Shown in pieces: positions 55,190-63,943 of a DNA stretch of 64,000 nucleotides. The notes beneath the pieces are model-generated. The model saw only the letters and a list, made by a program, of their open reading frames with translations. It had not been told where the DNA came from and ran no database searches. The stretch's first letter is position 1. Each line of letters starts with the position of its first letter. The stretch spans positions 62,001 to 126,000 of the forward strand of contig NZ_WJNH01000004.1 of NCBI RefSeq assembly GCF_009649735.1. Direction: 5' to 3'. The position numbers and the translations under genes were made by a program. This DNA is from Salinibacillus xinjiangensis. Lineage in GTDB: Bacteria; Bacillota; Bacilli; Bacillales; Alkalibacillaceae.

Positions 55190-55206
55190 TGTATATATAT
55201 TATACA
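55190..55206. promoter_or_regulatory. Possible operator of the TRAP operon
   Basis: TGTATA-TATAT-TATACA is a 6-bp inverted repeat with a 5-bp centre, of the shape bound by GntR (FadR/VanR-type) regulators. It lies in the 327-bp gap between dctQ and lipA, which otherwise shows only AT-rich sequence. The regulator is not in the window. Confidence 0.35.
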
Positions 55207-55325
55207 ACCTTTTCAAATATAACCAAAAATGCTAGAAAATAATCTCTTATGCTTCAAAATCGCTCCTTGACTTTTAGCCTTTTGACTTATGAATAGCCAA
55301 ACAACCACATACAAAAGTCCTAAAT

Positions 55326-55366
55326 ATAAAAATGACCTTAGCCCATACAGGGTCTAAGGTCATTCA
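55326..55366 (-). terminator. Intrinsic terminator of lipM-lipA
   Basis: AATGACCTTAG pairs with CTAAGGTCATT, with an inner CCC/GGG, then TTTTTA on the minus strand. Confidence 0.88.
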
Positions 55367-55374
55367 TAAAGAGC

Positions 55375-56301
55375 TTATACACTCTCTTGATTTACATAAT
55401 TTTGTTCATATTGTTCTCTACGTCTTTTAGCCGCTTCACTTACCTGTTCATCCGCATGATAGGAGGATCTCACCAACGGCCCAGCCTGACAATGCTTAAA
55501 GCCTTTTTGGAAAGCTACCTTACGTAATTCCCCAAATTCCTCTGGACGATAGTATCTTTCTACCTTCAAGTGTTTACGAGTTGGTTGTAAATATTGACCA
55601 ATTGTCATAATGTCCACATTGTGAGCTAAAAGATCATCCATAGCCTCGTAAATCTCTTCCTTTGTTTCACCAAGTCCTACCATAATACTTGACTTTGTTG
55701 GCACGTCAGGCGCAATTTCCTTTACACGTCTAAGCAATTCCAATGAACGATCATAGGTTGCCCTAGCTCTAACCTTTGGCGTAAGTCGTCTAACCGTTTC
55801 TATATTATGATTGAAAATGTCCGGTTTGGCATCCATTAATGTATGAAGACTTTCATAATCTCCTGCCATATCAGATGGAAGTACTTCAATGGAGCAGCCT
55901 GGGTTTCTTCTTCTAATGGCGCGGATGGTTTCAGCAAAGACAGCAGCTCCCCCGTCCTTTAAATCGTCACGAGCTACTGCCGTTACGACAACGTGACGTA
56001 GCCCCATAATCTCAACAGATTCTGCCACGCGTTCTGGCTCTTCCCAATCTAGTTCATTCGGTAAACCTGTTTGAACTGCACAAAAACGACATCCACGGGT
56101 ACAAACCTTACCTAAAATCATAAATGTTGCGGTTTTACGAACTGCCCAGCATTCATGGATATTTGGGCATCTCGCCTCTTCACAGACCGTATGTAAATTC
56201 TTTTCTCTCATCATTTTCTTTAAGCCTGTGTAGTTTTTATTCGTATTCAGTTTAATTTTTAACCACTCAGGTTTTCTTAAGTACTCTTCGTTTTTACTCA
56301 C
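55375..56301 (-). CDS. lipA: Lipoyl synthase
   Basis: 308 residues. Two 4Fe-4S clusters: the auxiliary one from [12 protein letters not shown] and the radical-SAM one from CTRGCRFC. The conserved RSSYHADEQ near the C-terminus supplies the serine ligand. It inserts sulfur at C6 and C8 of octanoyl groups to make lipoyl. It follows lipM by 22 bp, so octanoyl transfer and sulfur insertion are co-expressed. Confidence 0.96.
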   Translation of the reverse strand: MSKNEEYLRKPEWLKIKLNTNKNYTGLKKMMREKNLHTVCEEARCPNIHECWAVRKTATFMILGKVCTRGCRFCAVQTGLPNELDWEEPERVAESVEIMGLRHVVVTAVARDDLKDGGAAVFAETIRAIRRRNPGCSIEVLPSDMAGDYESLHTLMDAKPDIFNHNIETVRRLTPKVRARATYDRSLELLRRVKEIAPDVPTKSSIMVGLGETKEEIYEAMDDLLAHNVDIMTIGQYLQPTRKHLKVERYYRPEEFGELRKVAFQKGFKHCQAGPLVRSSYHADEQVSEAAKRRREQYEQNYVNQESV

Positions 56302-56323
56302 GTAGCAACACTCCCTAATCTAG

Positions 56324-57142
56324 TTAACGTGACATTGTCCACGCCTCTGTTTGATATCTCGTCTCAGCTAATTCCTCTACCTCTGCTAATTGCTCTTGGG
56401 ATAAGTAAAATGGCTTAAGGTCTACGTTTAATCCCTTTTCAAAGCCCTTCTTAAAAGCTGTTTTTACATCATGGATGGTCTTCGGTTCACGACTTAGTTC
56501 ATTAATTGAAATGGCTTTTTGTTCAAAAGACTTCCTTGCCCTCTGCTTAACTCTTTCATTTGGGTATAGAAACAAGTCAAATAAAACATCCTTATCTAAT
56601 TCAATCGGAACTGAACCGTGCTGAAGAATGACACCCTTTTGTCTAGTTTGGGCACTACCAGCCACTTTTCTACCTTCTACAACAAGCTCATACCACGAAG
56701 GCTGATCAAAGCAATTGGCTGAATTAGTTTTCGGCAATTTACCTTCAGGGATTGAAAATTCAGCTTGTAACCCCAGATTCCGGAAACCCTCTAGAACCCC
56801 TTTAGATAACACACGATACGCTTCTGTGACCGTTTGAGGCATTTTTTCGTGCTGCTCAGATACAATCGTACTGTAAGTAAGCTCATGGTCATGCAACACA
56901 GCCCGGCCACCAGTAGGTCTTCGTACAAGCTCAAAGCCATGTCGATAAACTGCCTCTACGTCAATCTTTCCACGAATCTTTTGAAAATATCCCAATGATA
57001 ATGCGGCAGGCTCCCACGTATAAAAACGCAGAACAGGAGGAATCTTCCCTTCACTATGCCAATTCAATAACGCTTCATCTAAGGCCATATTCATAGCTGG
57101 AGACATCGGTTTAGTATCTAAAAATAACCACTGCTCTGACAT
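56324..57142 (-). CDS. lipM: Octanoyl-[ACP]:protein N-octanoyltransferase
   Basis: 272 residues, near the 278 of B. subtilis LipM (YqhM). [18 protein letters not shown] forms the pocket, Cys144 in [14 protein letters not shown] is the acyl-enzyme nucleophile and Lys159 lies in [13 protein letters not shown]. It transfers octanoyl from ACP to GcvH, the first step of lipoate synthesis. It heads the lipM-lipA operon. A palindromic TTAAGCGCTTTAA lies about 80 bp upstream; its meaning is unclear. Confidence 0.92.
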   Translation of the reverse strand: MSEQWLFLDTKPMSPAMNMALDEALLNWHSEGKIPPVLRFYTWEPAALSLGYFQKIRGKIDVEAVYRHGFELVRRPTGGRAVLHDHELTYSTIVSEQHEKMPQTVTEAYRVLSKGVLEGFRNLGLQAEFSIPEGKLPKTNSANCFDQPSWYELVVEGRKVAGSAQTRQKGVILQHGSVPIELDKDVLFDLFLYPNERVKQRARKSFEQKAISINELSREPKTIHDVKTAFKKGFEKGLNVDLKPFYLSQEQLAEVEELAETRYQTEAWTMSR

Positions 57143-57331
57143 GCTGTTGCCTCACTTTATGTTGATTTTTCCTGCACAGTACAATAATACCAACCGCTTT
57201 GTGGAATGTAAAACAGAACAGGTTAAGCGCTTTAACACTTGTGAGGATAGGGGTTTGGGTACTTTGAGGGAGGGATGAGTAGAGAATTTTATAAAATTTC
57301 GTTGTTTTTAGTAAAAAGTCGGGGGTGGGGT

Positions 57332-57797
57332 GCTTTGGCTACTTGAATGCTGATAATGAGTCGAGGGTGCTGATGAATTATGGTCGCTGGCTGAAGTGCT
57401 CCCTATTAAAGCTGAACACTTCCCTGGTCGGCGTACTTCCCCTGGGAATGCTGATAATGGGTGTGATTTCGCTGAAGATTTTTCACTTATGCTGAAGAGT
57501 GAGAGCTTTGCTAAAGATGACGGTGAGCATGCTGAAGGTGGGGCGGTTCTTGCTAATGTTTCAGGTTTGGCGGCTGAAGTGCTCTCACTAAATGCTGAAC
57601 TCACAACTTGGCCAGAGCGCTCCCCTGGAATGCTGATAATAGTTGTATTTTCGCTGATGTTTTCTCTGTTATTGCTGAAGTTTGACAATTTTGCTAAAGA
57701 TGACGGTGAAGATGCTAAAATCGGGGCGACTTTTACTAATGTTTCAGGTCTAACGGCTGAAGTGCTCCTCCCAAATGCTGAACTCACAACCCTGCCA
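57332..57797 (+). repeat. Phased GCTGAAG repeat array, locus A4 (largest)
   Basis: About 22 cores at 57349, 57369, 57390, 57411, 57431 (decayed), 57450, 57471, 57491, 57510, 57531, 57552, 57573, 57594, 57632, 57653, 57674, 57693, 57714, 57735, 57756 and 57777; all steps are 19-21 bp apart from one missing core near 57615. A higher-order unit of 183 bp is visible: GCTGAAGTGCTC at 57390, 57573 and 57756, and GCTAAAGATGACGGTGA at 57510 and 57693. It fills most of the 771-bp gap between lipM and the GNAT gene. The rest of that gap shows nothing I can name. Confidence 0.92.
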
Positions 57798-57913
57798 CGC
57801 CAGACATCATTCAACCCATTCTAGGTTTAGCTATTATACTATACCGTTGACAGCCATCATCCTGACCTCTACAATATGTTCAATTATTCCCATAGGGAAA
57901 GGAGACTTCTAGC

Positions 57914-58759
57914 ATGAAATGGAAGGATTATTCTAGTATTCAAGCATTTTCAGATAAAGTGTCACCATTTCTGTTGAAGCAAGAGGCAGCAAATAATTTG
58001 CCGCTCGGGATTATTGATGATTTAGTTAAAAATGGAAAGGAAAAGCAGGTGCTAACGGCAACCATTGAAGATCAAAAACAAATTTATGCATCATTTCTTA
58101 TGACACCACCCCACCATCTCATTGTTACCATTGATCCCTATGCACCCATTAAAGATGTCATTTTTACTGCTATACAAGCAATAATGAAAGGTCGAATTGA
58201 AATTCCAAGTATTATAGGAGAAAAAGAAACGACTCTTTATTTTGCTAAACAATGGTCGAAACAAACACTAAGCTCATATTCTATCGGTATGAAACAGCGC
58301 ATTTTTCAACTAAAAGACGTCAACCAAATACCAGAATCCCCTGGTCAATATGCTTTAGCAGAAATGGACGATTTGCCTCTTCTTGTTATGTGGATGAAGG
58401 CCTTTATTAAGGAAACACATGAAATGCCGTTATCAAATGAGGATATTGAAAATCGGATGCGGTCAAAAATTGAAGGTAAAACTTTATACTTGTGGAAGGT
58501 TAATAGAAAGCCCGTGACGATGACAGCTAAGGGGCGCCAATCCCCAAATGGTAGAGTCGTTACCCTAGTTTATACACCGAAGGAATTTCGTGGAAATGGT
58601 TATGCCTCAACACTTGTAAAAAAGGTTAGTGAACATATTTTAATGGATAAATCATTTTGCACCCTTTACACAGACCTAGCGAATCCTACATCAAATAAAA
58701 TCTATCAAAACATTGGGTACGAGCCTGTTCAGGATTCTATCGTCTTGAAATTTAATTAG
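57914..58759 (+). CDS. GNAT family N-acetyltransferase
   Basis: 281 residues. The C-terminal half is the GNAT domain with RVVTLVYTPKEFRGNGYAST as motif A (the RGxGYAS acetyl-CoA loop) and LYTDLANPTSNKIYQNIGYE as motif B. The N-terminal half is a second, less conserved domain as in two-domain GNATs of Bacillus. Acceptor unknown. GGGAAAGGAGAC precedes the ATG. Single gene between the repeat array and a terminator. Confidence 0.88.
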   Translation: MKWKDYSSIQAFSDKVSPFLLKQEAANNLPLGIIDDLVKNGKEKQVLTATIEDQKQIYASFLMTPPHHLIVTIDPYAPIKDVIFTAIQAIMKGRIEIPSIIGEKETTLYFAKQWSKQTLSSYSIGMKQRIFQLKDVNQIPESPGQYALAEMDDLPLLVMWMKAFIKETHEMPLSNEDIENRMRSKIEGKTLYLWKVNRKPVTMTAKGRQSPNGRVVTLVYTPKEFRGNGYASTLVKKVSEHILMDKSFCTLYTDLANPTSNKIYQNIGYEPVQDSIVLKFN

Positions 58760-58790
58760 CGCTAGCATCCTATTGGACACTAGCGCTTCA
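58756..58790. terminator. Convergent hairpin terminator
   Basis: AGCGCTAG pairs with CTAGCGCT around a 14-base loop, between the stop codons of the GNAT gene and the coiled-coil protein gene. Confidence 0.7.
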
Positions 58791-58791
58791 C

Positions 58792-60378
58792 TTAATTTTT
58801 TAATAAATTTTCCATATCTAATAGCATTTCTTCATCATAACCTGTTAAGAGGATTTTGATATAGGTGAGAGGATTTAGTCGTTTGAGTAGTTCCTCTTCC
58901 AGTCCCTCTAAGATGCTTTGCACCCCGTCCACAGACGAACAAACCTCTGATAGCATGATTCCTTTTTCCTGTGCACGATTAATAATCTCAAGCTTTAATT
59001 CTTTCGATAACGAATCACCTGCATCAGCTATACGAGTACATAAGTTACTAGTTGTTTCGTTTACACGGTCAGTTGTTTCATCGACTACTTCTGTTACTTC
59101 ATCAATCGTTTTCTCTGTTTCCGTAACGACTTCCTCTGTCGATTCTTCCACCTCATCCGTAGTTGACTGCACTTCTTCGGTCGTTTTTTCAACCAGTTCC
59201 TTGGTGTCATTAACGGTTTTATTTACTGTTTTGCCTGTTTCCTTTGTAGTATCCTCTACTTGTTTAACTGTATCATCCACTACCTCTTGCACAGTCTTTT
59301 CTTGTTTGACAACCTCTTTAACCGTATCGGTAGTCTGACCCAGAGTTTTTTCTAGCTGCTTTGTTGTATTTTGAGTGGTTTCTTTTGCATTTTGCACTTG
59401 ATTCTCCTGATAATCGTTTAGCATAGCCAGCAGATATTCGGTTCGATTTAGAGTTGCCAACACATCGTTTAGTAAAGTACCAATTAATAAGTTAACATTT
59501 CCCACTGTATGGTCGACCAAACCAATGGTATCCTTCAAGGTTTCATCAATTAATTCTGTCGTATCGTCAAGAGAACCATCAATGACATCCTCTAAGTCCT
59601 CAGGTATATCACCTACAATATCATCTACATTATCCAAGGGGGTATCTTCTATGTTTTCGATATCATCGATAATCTTCTCTAATTCATCCGGGAGGTCTTT
59701 TTCACCGTCTGGTAATAGACCTGTTACACCGTCAAGACTCGGAGAATTTTCGTCGTCTTCATATTCATTTGGATCACAATTTAAAGGCAGCTGCTGATTT
59801 TGAATATTGTCAATTTCATCCTTGAGCTGCTCTAGCGGGAGGCCCAGCAAATTCTTTAATAAGGTTGTGTGTGTTGGACGCTCCACCTCTCCTGATGATT
59901 TTTTCGTTTGGAGCATAAGCTGCTGCAAATTCGAATAATCGGCATTCATATAATGGGCATTCATGGAGACGTTTTTCATCCCTACCTGAGGCAAGGTTTT
60001 ACCAGCAAATAAACAGGCACCTTCAAAGCTGACAACTGAAGCATCCACTGTCATCCCTTCGATTGTGACAGGACCTTTAGCCTCCATGTGAATCATAACA
60101 TCACCATTACCTGATGATAATGGTTTCACTAATCGCATCCCATATATTGTTGCTTTTTCGTACTGCAAACGCAGCATCGGCTTTGCCTCACTGGATGCGG
60201 TTTCCTGCATGACAATACTTGGTGTTAAATTTTCCCCTTCTACGAGATCAGCCTCTATAATAAAGCCTCCTGCAGCAGTACCATCTGCGTGGACCTCTTG
60301 TTCTTGTAAGAATGGTAACCAAGTGCTCATAACACACACAATAGCTAATGCTAACATGCGTTTTCCTTTTATTTTCAT
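58792..60378 (-). CDS. Secreted coiled-coil protein with DUF6230-like N-terminal domain
   Basis: 528 residues from the ATG at 60378 (MKIKGKRMLALAIVCVMSTW), with AGGTGGAG 6 bp upstream. The signal peptide ends near VHA. Residues 30-160 resemble the DUF6230-like protein encoded two genes upstream (shared PVxIEGMxxDA and VxMNAHYMNAD patterns). An acidic linker (about 210-275, rich in DD/DE and P) leads to a long Thr/Glu/Val coiled coil (about 300-450; units like TEEVQSTTDEVEESTEEV). The end is a small helical domain with two cysteines. Probably surface-exposed; function unknown. Third gene of the operon. Confidence 0.75.
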   Translation of the reverse strand: MKIKGKRMLALAIVCVMSTWLPFLQEQEVHADGTAAGGFIIEADLVEGENLTPSIVMQETASSEAKPMLRLQYEKATIYGMRLVKPLSSGNGDVMIHMEAKGPVTIEGMTVDASVVSFEGACLFAGKTLPQVGMKNVSMNAHYMNADYSNLQQLMLQTKKSSGEVERPTHTTLLKNLLGLPLEQLKDEIDNIQNQQLPLNCDPNEYEDDENSPSLDGVTGLLPDGEKDLPDELEKIIDDIENIEDTPLDNVDDIVGDIPEDLEDVIDGSLDDTTELIDETLKDTIGLVDHTVGNVNLLIGTLLNDVLATLNRTEYLLAMLNDYQENQVQNAKETTQNTTKQLEKTLGQTTDTVKEVVKQEKTVQEVVDDTVKQVEDTTKETGKTVNKTVNDTKELVEKTTEEVQSTTDEVEESTEEVVTETEKTIDEVTEVVDETTDRVNETTSNLCTRIADAGDSLSKELKLEIINRAQEKGIMLSEVCSSVDGVQSILEGLEEELLKRLNPLTYIKILLTGYDEEMLLDMENLLKN

Positions 60379-60390
60379 AATCATCTCCAC

Positions 60391-60813
60391 CTAAACCGTT
60401 TGACTTGCAGATGCTGGTGGGTCCTCTTGGGCCTCTGGTGTGTTTGTTTTTCGTTTAGCTTTCTTATTTTGTTCTTCATTGGGATCAATGGTTCGCCAGG
60501 CAATACTCATTGCTCCTCCTATTAACCCAAAGATGGTTCCAAAAATAAATCCTCCAAGCGCTCCTATAATGGATAAGATAGATAAAAAGATTGTAAGAAT
60601 ACCGATAATCGTAGAAAATTGGGGGAAGAAGAAACCTAAAAGTCCTAGTAAGATAATGAGCCCACCAAATAAAATTCCGATCACAGCCATACTGCCAGGT
60701 AAAAATGCACTTAAAACTAGATTTAAAGGTACCCAAAGAATGGTTAGCCCAGCAAAGGTTGTGATTAAAGATCCCCAAAACGGGCGGGAACGTCTCCAAC
60801 GTCTAAATTTCAT
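60391..60813 (-). CDS. DUF6114-like membrane protein
   Basis: 140 residues from the ATG at 60813 (MKFRRWRRSRPFWGSLIT), with GGTGGTG 6 bp upstream. A basic N-terminus and the RPFWG motif, then four tightly spaced hydrophobic helices (TTFAGLTILWVPLNLVL, MAVIGILFGGLIILLGLLGF, IIGILTIFLSILSIIGALGG, FGTIFGLIGGAMSIAW), and a charged proline-rich tail. This layout is, from memory, that of DUF6114, which is adjacent to DUF6230 in actinomycetes. It lies 20 bp after the DUF6230-like gene. Confidence 0.7.
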   Translation of the reverse strand: MKFRRWRRSRPFWGSLITTFAGLTILWVPLNLVLSAFLPGSMAVIGILFGGLIILLGLLGFFFPQFSTIIGILTIFLSILSIIGALGGFIFGTIFGLIGGAMSIAWRTIDPNEEQNKKAKRKTNTPEAQEDPPASASQTV

Positions 60814-60833
60814 TGTTTTCACCACCAAATGAT

Positions 60834-61385
60834 TTACTTGTCAATATAATCAACCGTTAGCTTCATACCATTCATATTCATTTTTTCCTGGAATAAGTAG
60901 TGGGTTTTCAGTTTGGCATCCTTTAATACAATCGATGATGAGGTTTGTTGAAACTGCTCCTGCCAATTATCACTGTTGTTTTCCTCTAAAACTAGGTCTT
61001 GGAAGCTAGCATTGGCTTGAATCATTCCGGCATCATGCTGTAGTCCCTCGATTTGAACTGGCTTTGAAGCAGTGATTTTTACTCTAATCCAGCCATCGCC
61101 AATATCAAAATCCTTATACAGCTTTAAATTCTCAATCGTCAACTCATCAATTAAGTTGGTTCCTTGTGGAGCACTGTCTGCAGCACTGGTTTCCCCTAAC
61201 TTGGGATAAAACTCGTAACCTGTTCCTTCCAGACGATCAAACTCTACGTAAAAATCCCCAACACCCGCAATGGGGACTGCATAGGCCACTCCTGATAAAC
61301 CAATGGACATGAGTAATATTCCAAGTGCTAGAATACCCGATCCAAATGCAGTAAAGAATACTTTTTTATTTGTTTTGCCTTCCAA
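60834..61385 (-). CDS. DUF6230-like secreted/anchored protein
   Basis: 183 residues from the TTG at 61385 (GGGAGGAAAG upstream). One N-terminal hydrophobic helix (FGSGILALGILLMSIGLSG) is followed by an extracytoplasmic beta-rich domain: AGVGDFYVEFDRLEGTGYEF, WIRVKITASKPVQIEGLQHD, AKLKTHYLFQEKMNMNGMKL. The layout matches DUF6230 as I recall it. It is the first gene of a three-gene unit, with a cre-like site just upstream. Confidence 0.7.
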   Translation of the reverse strand: MEGKTNKKVFFTAFGSGILALGILLMSIGLSGVAYAVPIAGVGDFYVEFDRLEGTGYEFYPKLGETSAADSAPQGTNLIDELTIENLKLYKDFDIGDGWIRVKITASKPVQIEGLQHDAGMIQANASFQDLVLEENNSDNWQEQFQQTSSSIVLKDAKLKTHYLFQEKMNMNGMKLTVDYIDK

Positions 61386-61410
61386 TTCACTTTCCTCCCT
61401 TGTACTCTGT

Positions 61411-61424
61411 TGAAATCGCTTACT
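61411..61424 (-). promoter_or_regulatory. Possible cre site before the DUF6230-like operon
   Basis: TGAAATCGCTTACT matches TGWAANCGNTNWCA in all but the last position and lies 26 bp upstream of the start codon. It suggests, without proving, CcpA control. Confidence 0.4.
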
Positions 61425-61571
61425 TATTTATATTAAATATGATTCATAGCCTATGAACAATAACGAAAAATATATGTCATCAAGACACCTCCCCTATTTT
61501 CGTCGGGTTATCTCTTTTAAAATGGTTTAAAGTTCTTTACAATGAGTAGTAAAAATACTTGAGGTGATGAA

Positions 61572-61757
61572 ATGCCATCGAAAAAAGAGCTAGAACAAGA
61601 GATTGCACAATTAAAAATGGACTACATCCGTATACAAGGTGATTTAGATAAAATGGAGTCTGTTGGCGGAAATGTTTCCTCACTTGAAAAGACGTTGGAA
61701 AGAATGGAACAGCAGCTTTCTACATTACGTGAGAAACTTGCTAATGCAACTGAATAA
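61572..61757 (+). CDS. Small coiled-coil protein (SE1832-like)
   Basis: 61 residues, almost entirely one coiled coil: KELEQEIAQLKMDYIRIQGD then LEKTLERMEQQLSTLREKL. The LKMDYIRIQGDLDKMES segment is typical of the small SE1832 family of Firmicutes, as I recall it. No function is known. GAGGTGATGAA precedes the ATG; a terminator follows 10 bp after the stop. Confidence 0.75.
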   Translation: MPSKKELEQEIAQLKMDYIRIQGDLDKMESVGGNVSSLEKTLERMEQQLSTLREKLANATE

Positions 61758-61766
61758 ACACACCCT

Positions 61767-61798
61767 TAAGCTCATGGACCTTTACCATGAGCTTTTTC
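61767..61798 (+). terminator. Intrinsic terminator of the small coiled-coil gene
   Basis: AAGCTCATGG pairs with CCATGAGCTTTTT around a 7-base loop. Confidence 0.9.
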
Positions 61799-62013
61799 TA
61801 TCTTTCCCACTCCTCTCTAAGAAGGAATTTACTACCATTCACTAGTCCTATTTCCCTAATGTTTATGAATTTTTGTTGATAAATGTCATTTCCACTCTAA
61901 AAGTGTTATTATGGTAAAAAAACCAATGCTTTCCTAACCTGGGACTTGTTTTTTGGAATGGGTGTATAAGTAAATGACACATTTTAACAATAACTCATAA
62001 AGGTGATTAGTTT

Positions 62014-63696
62014 ATGTCGAATCTAGAGAAAAACCACATGCTTTTTAATGAAGATGAAATGTTTCAAATCTTTACTTCCCTTTTTGATATCGTTTATTTA
62101 ATGAAATTTGAACCACCCAATCAATTTCGTTACATAAAGGTTAGTGAAAGTGCAAAAAAGTTAGCCATGCTTAGTGATGAGGATATTGGAAAAACAATAA
62201 AAGAAATTTATCATGAACCGATGGCCTCCCATTTAACAACCTATTACTATGATGCCGTTTCCACTAATGCCACCGTGACCTTTCGAGACCGAATGGGCAT
62301 TGATTCAGAGAAACGTTTTGGAGAGTCGGTTTTAATTCCTTTTACATATAGTGGTGAATCCTATGTTGTAGGGTTAACTCGAGATATTACTCATGTAGTG
62401 AACCTTGAACAGCAGCAGGCAAACGATCCCATTACCGATTTACCCTTCGTAGAAAATTTCATGAATATTTTAGAGTCCACCCTACGTTTAAAGAAGAACG
62501 AAGGAACCATTTGGAACCTCTATTATATTTCCATAAACCAGCTATCGTTTGTTCAATTTTCCAATAAAAGCACCGAGGCTGATTTGCTAAAACAAATTAC
62601 GAATCGCTTAAAGCGCTTTTCAGAAAATGATGATCAGCTGAGTAGGGTCTCTGGTAACGAATTTATTTTGACGATACGCGCAACTCAAAATGATGATAGC
62701 AAGAAAGTAGCCACTCAGATTTATGAAGCTCTTCATCAGCCTTATCGTACGGATGACTATGAGGTCGTTGTTCAGCCTACCATTGGCGTTTCTAAAATTA
62801 ATCCAGAAACACTTGATGTACGTGGTGCTATGACGGAAGCCTTTCAATCTATGCTAAGAGCAAAGTCCAAAAGTGAACAGCAAATTTATTTGCCCTTTGA
62901 TAAAAAGAACAGGCACCGTAATACGAGACATGATAAATTAGAGCGTGATCTCGCCTATGCTTTACAACGAAATGAACTTGAAATTTACTATCAGCCAAAG
63001 ATTGATATCCAAAAGAATAGCTTAAACATGGAAGCGTTGTTAAGGTGGAATCATGAAAAGTTCGGTATCATTCCTCCTAATGAATTCATCCCTATTGCTG
63101 AAAGTAACCAATCGATTAAAACTATTGGACGTTGGGTCATTAAACAAGTTTGTCAAGACCTAAAAGCTTTTCAAGAACATGATTCTAATGTGAAAGTAGC
63201 CATCAACGTGTCCCCGATTCAATTGAACGATCCCCTTTTTGTAAGGGATATTAAGCAAATTGTCTTAGATGGTAAAGAAGATCCTCGGCGAATCGAATTA
63301 GAGATTACCGAGAATGATTTACTTAATTTATCTTCTGCTCAGAAACAATTCGATGCCTTAAGTAAAGAAGGGTTTTCATTGGTGTTGGATGATTTCGGGA
63401 CTAGTTACTCCTCACTCAATTACTTAAAGGAATTATCTGTACAGAAAATTAAGATTGATAAGTCGTTTATTATGAATATGGATTATCACAAAAAAGATCA
63501 TCAAATTGTACAGATGATTATTAAACTAGCTAAAAACCTGGACTTAGAAGTGACCGCAGAAGGTGTAGAAAAGTGGAGACATGTTGAAATGTTAACGAAA
63601 ATGGATTGTACAGAAATCCAGGGTTACTATATTAGTAAACCTATTCCCCTTCAGGTACTTCTTAAACAAATTGAGGATAATAAAATTATGATTTAA
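62014..63696 (+). CDS. PAS-GGDEF-EAL protein, probable c-di-GMP phosphodiesterase
   Basis: 560 residues. A PAS-like sensor (about 10-125; IVYLMKFEPPNQFRYIKVSE) is followed by a GGDEF domain whose signature is degenerate (RVSGNEF in place of GGDEF), so it should not make c-di-GMP. The EAL domain (about 305-560) keeps NMEALLRW, EITENDLL, LDDFGTSYSSL, KIDKSF and TAEGVE, the metal-binding and catalytic set, so it probably hydrolyses c-di-GMP. There is no membrane segment, hence a cytosolic enzyme. AAAGGTGATTAG precedes the ATG. Confidence 0.9.
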   Translation: MSNLEKNHMLFNEDEMFQIFTSLFDIVYLMKFEPPNQFRYIKVSESAKKLAMLSDEDIGKTIKEIYHEPMASHLTTYYYDAVSTNATVTFRDRMGIDSEKRFGESVLIPFTYSGESYVVGLTRDITHVVNLEQQQANDPITDLPFVENFMNILESTLRLKKNEGTIWNLYYISINQLSFVQFSNKSTEADLLKQITNRLKRFSENDDQLSRVSGNEFILTIRATQNDDSKKVATQIYEALHQPYRTDDYEVVVQPTIGVSKINPETLDVRGAMTEAFQSMLRAKSKSEQQIYLPFDKKNRHRNTRHDKLERDLAYALQRNELEIYYQPKIDIQKNSLNMEALLRWNHEKFGIIPPNEFIPIAESNQSIKTIGRWVIKQVCQDLKAFQEHDSNVKVAINVSPIQLNDPLFVRDIKQIVLDGKEDPRRIELEITENDLLNLSSAQKQFDALSKEGFSLVLDDFGTSYSSLNYLKELSVQKIKIDKSFIMNMDYHKKDHQIVQMIIKLAKNLDLEVTAEGVEKWRHVEMLTKMDCTEIQGYYISKPIPLQVLLKQIEDNKIMI

Positions 63697-63700
63697 TATG

Positions 63701-63747
63701 AAAAAGGGTGAAGCCGATGTAAAATTCTTCGATGCTTCACCCTTTTG
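63701..63747. terminator. Convergent intrinsic terminator
   Basis: AAAAGGGTGAAGC pairs with GCTTCACCCTTTT; located between the EAL protein gene and the small minus-strand gene. Confidence 0.88.
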
Positions 63748-63760
63748 CTGTGTTATTTTG

Positions 63761-63943
63761 CTATTGATCCTCCTCTGTAGCCCTCATTCCTTTACCCTGT
63801 CTCCCTTTCTTGGAGTTGCGATTTGCACCTTTCATCACATTTTCATCAGTATATTCAGCTGCAAATTCCATGTCGGGTTGACTCTCAGTAGGAGTTTTAT
63901 TGTTTTGCTTTGCCGCTTTATAGGCTGTTTTACGTTTGGTCAT
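63761..63943 (-). CDS. Small basic hydrophilic protein, unknown
   Basis: 60 residues, rich in Lys, Asn, Gln, with no hydrophobic segment: TKRKTAYKAAKQNNKTPTES, then MEFAAEYTDENVMKGANRN. AAAAGGAGGGTGTGAG before the ATG is an excellent ribosome site, so I take it as real despite its size. The composition and the EFA-E motif recall small acid-soluble spore proteins of minor type, but I cannot assign it. It ends 14 bp before the convergent terminator. Confidence 0.6.
   Translation of the reverse strand: MTKRKTAYKAAKQNNKTPTESQPDMEFAAEYTDENVMKGANRNSKKGRQGKGMRATEEDQ

Noticed and set aside
57218-57232. TTAAGCGCTTTAA palindrome upstream of lipM as a cre site
   Set aside because: It is symmetrical but does not fit TGWAANCGNTNWCA well enough to call.
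57332-57797. CRISPR-like array
   Set aside because: Repeats are only 7 bp and degenerate, spacers 12-14 bp, and no cas genes or leader are present.
57396-57824. A 142-residue reading frame across array A4
   Set aside because: No ribosome site, start at a GTG inside the repeats, and the core changes reading frame at each 19- or 20-bp step; the peptide repeats are a by-product of a 21-bp period.
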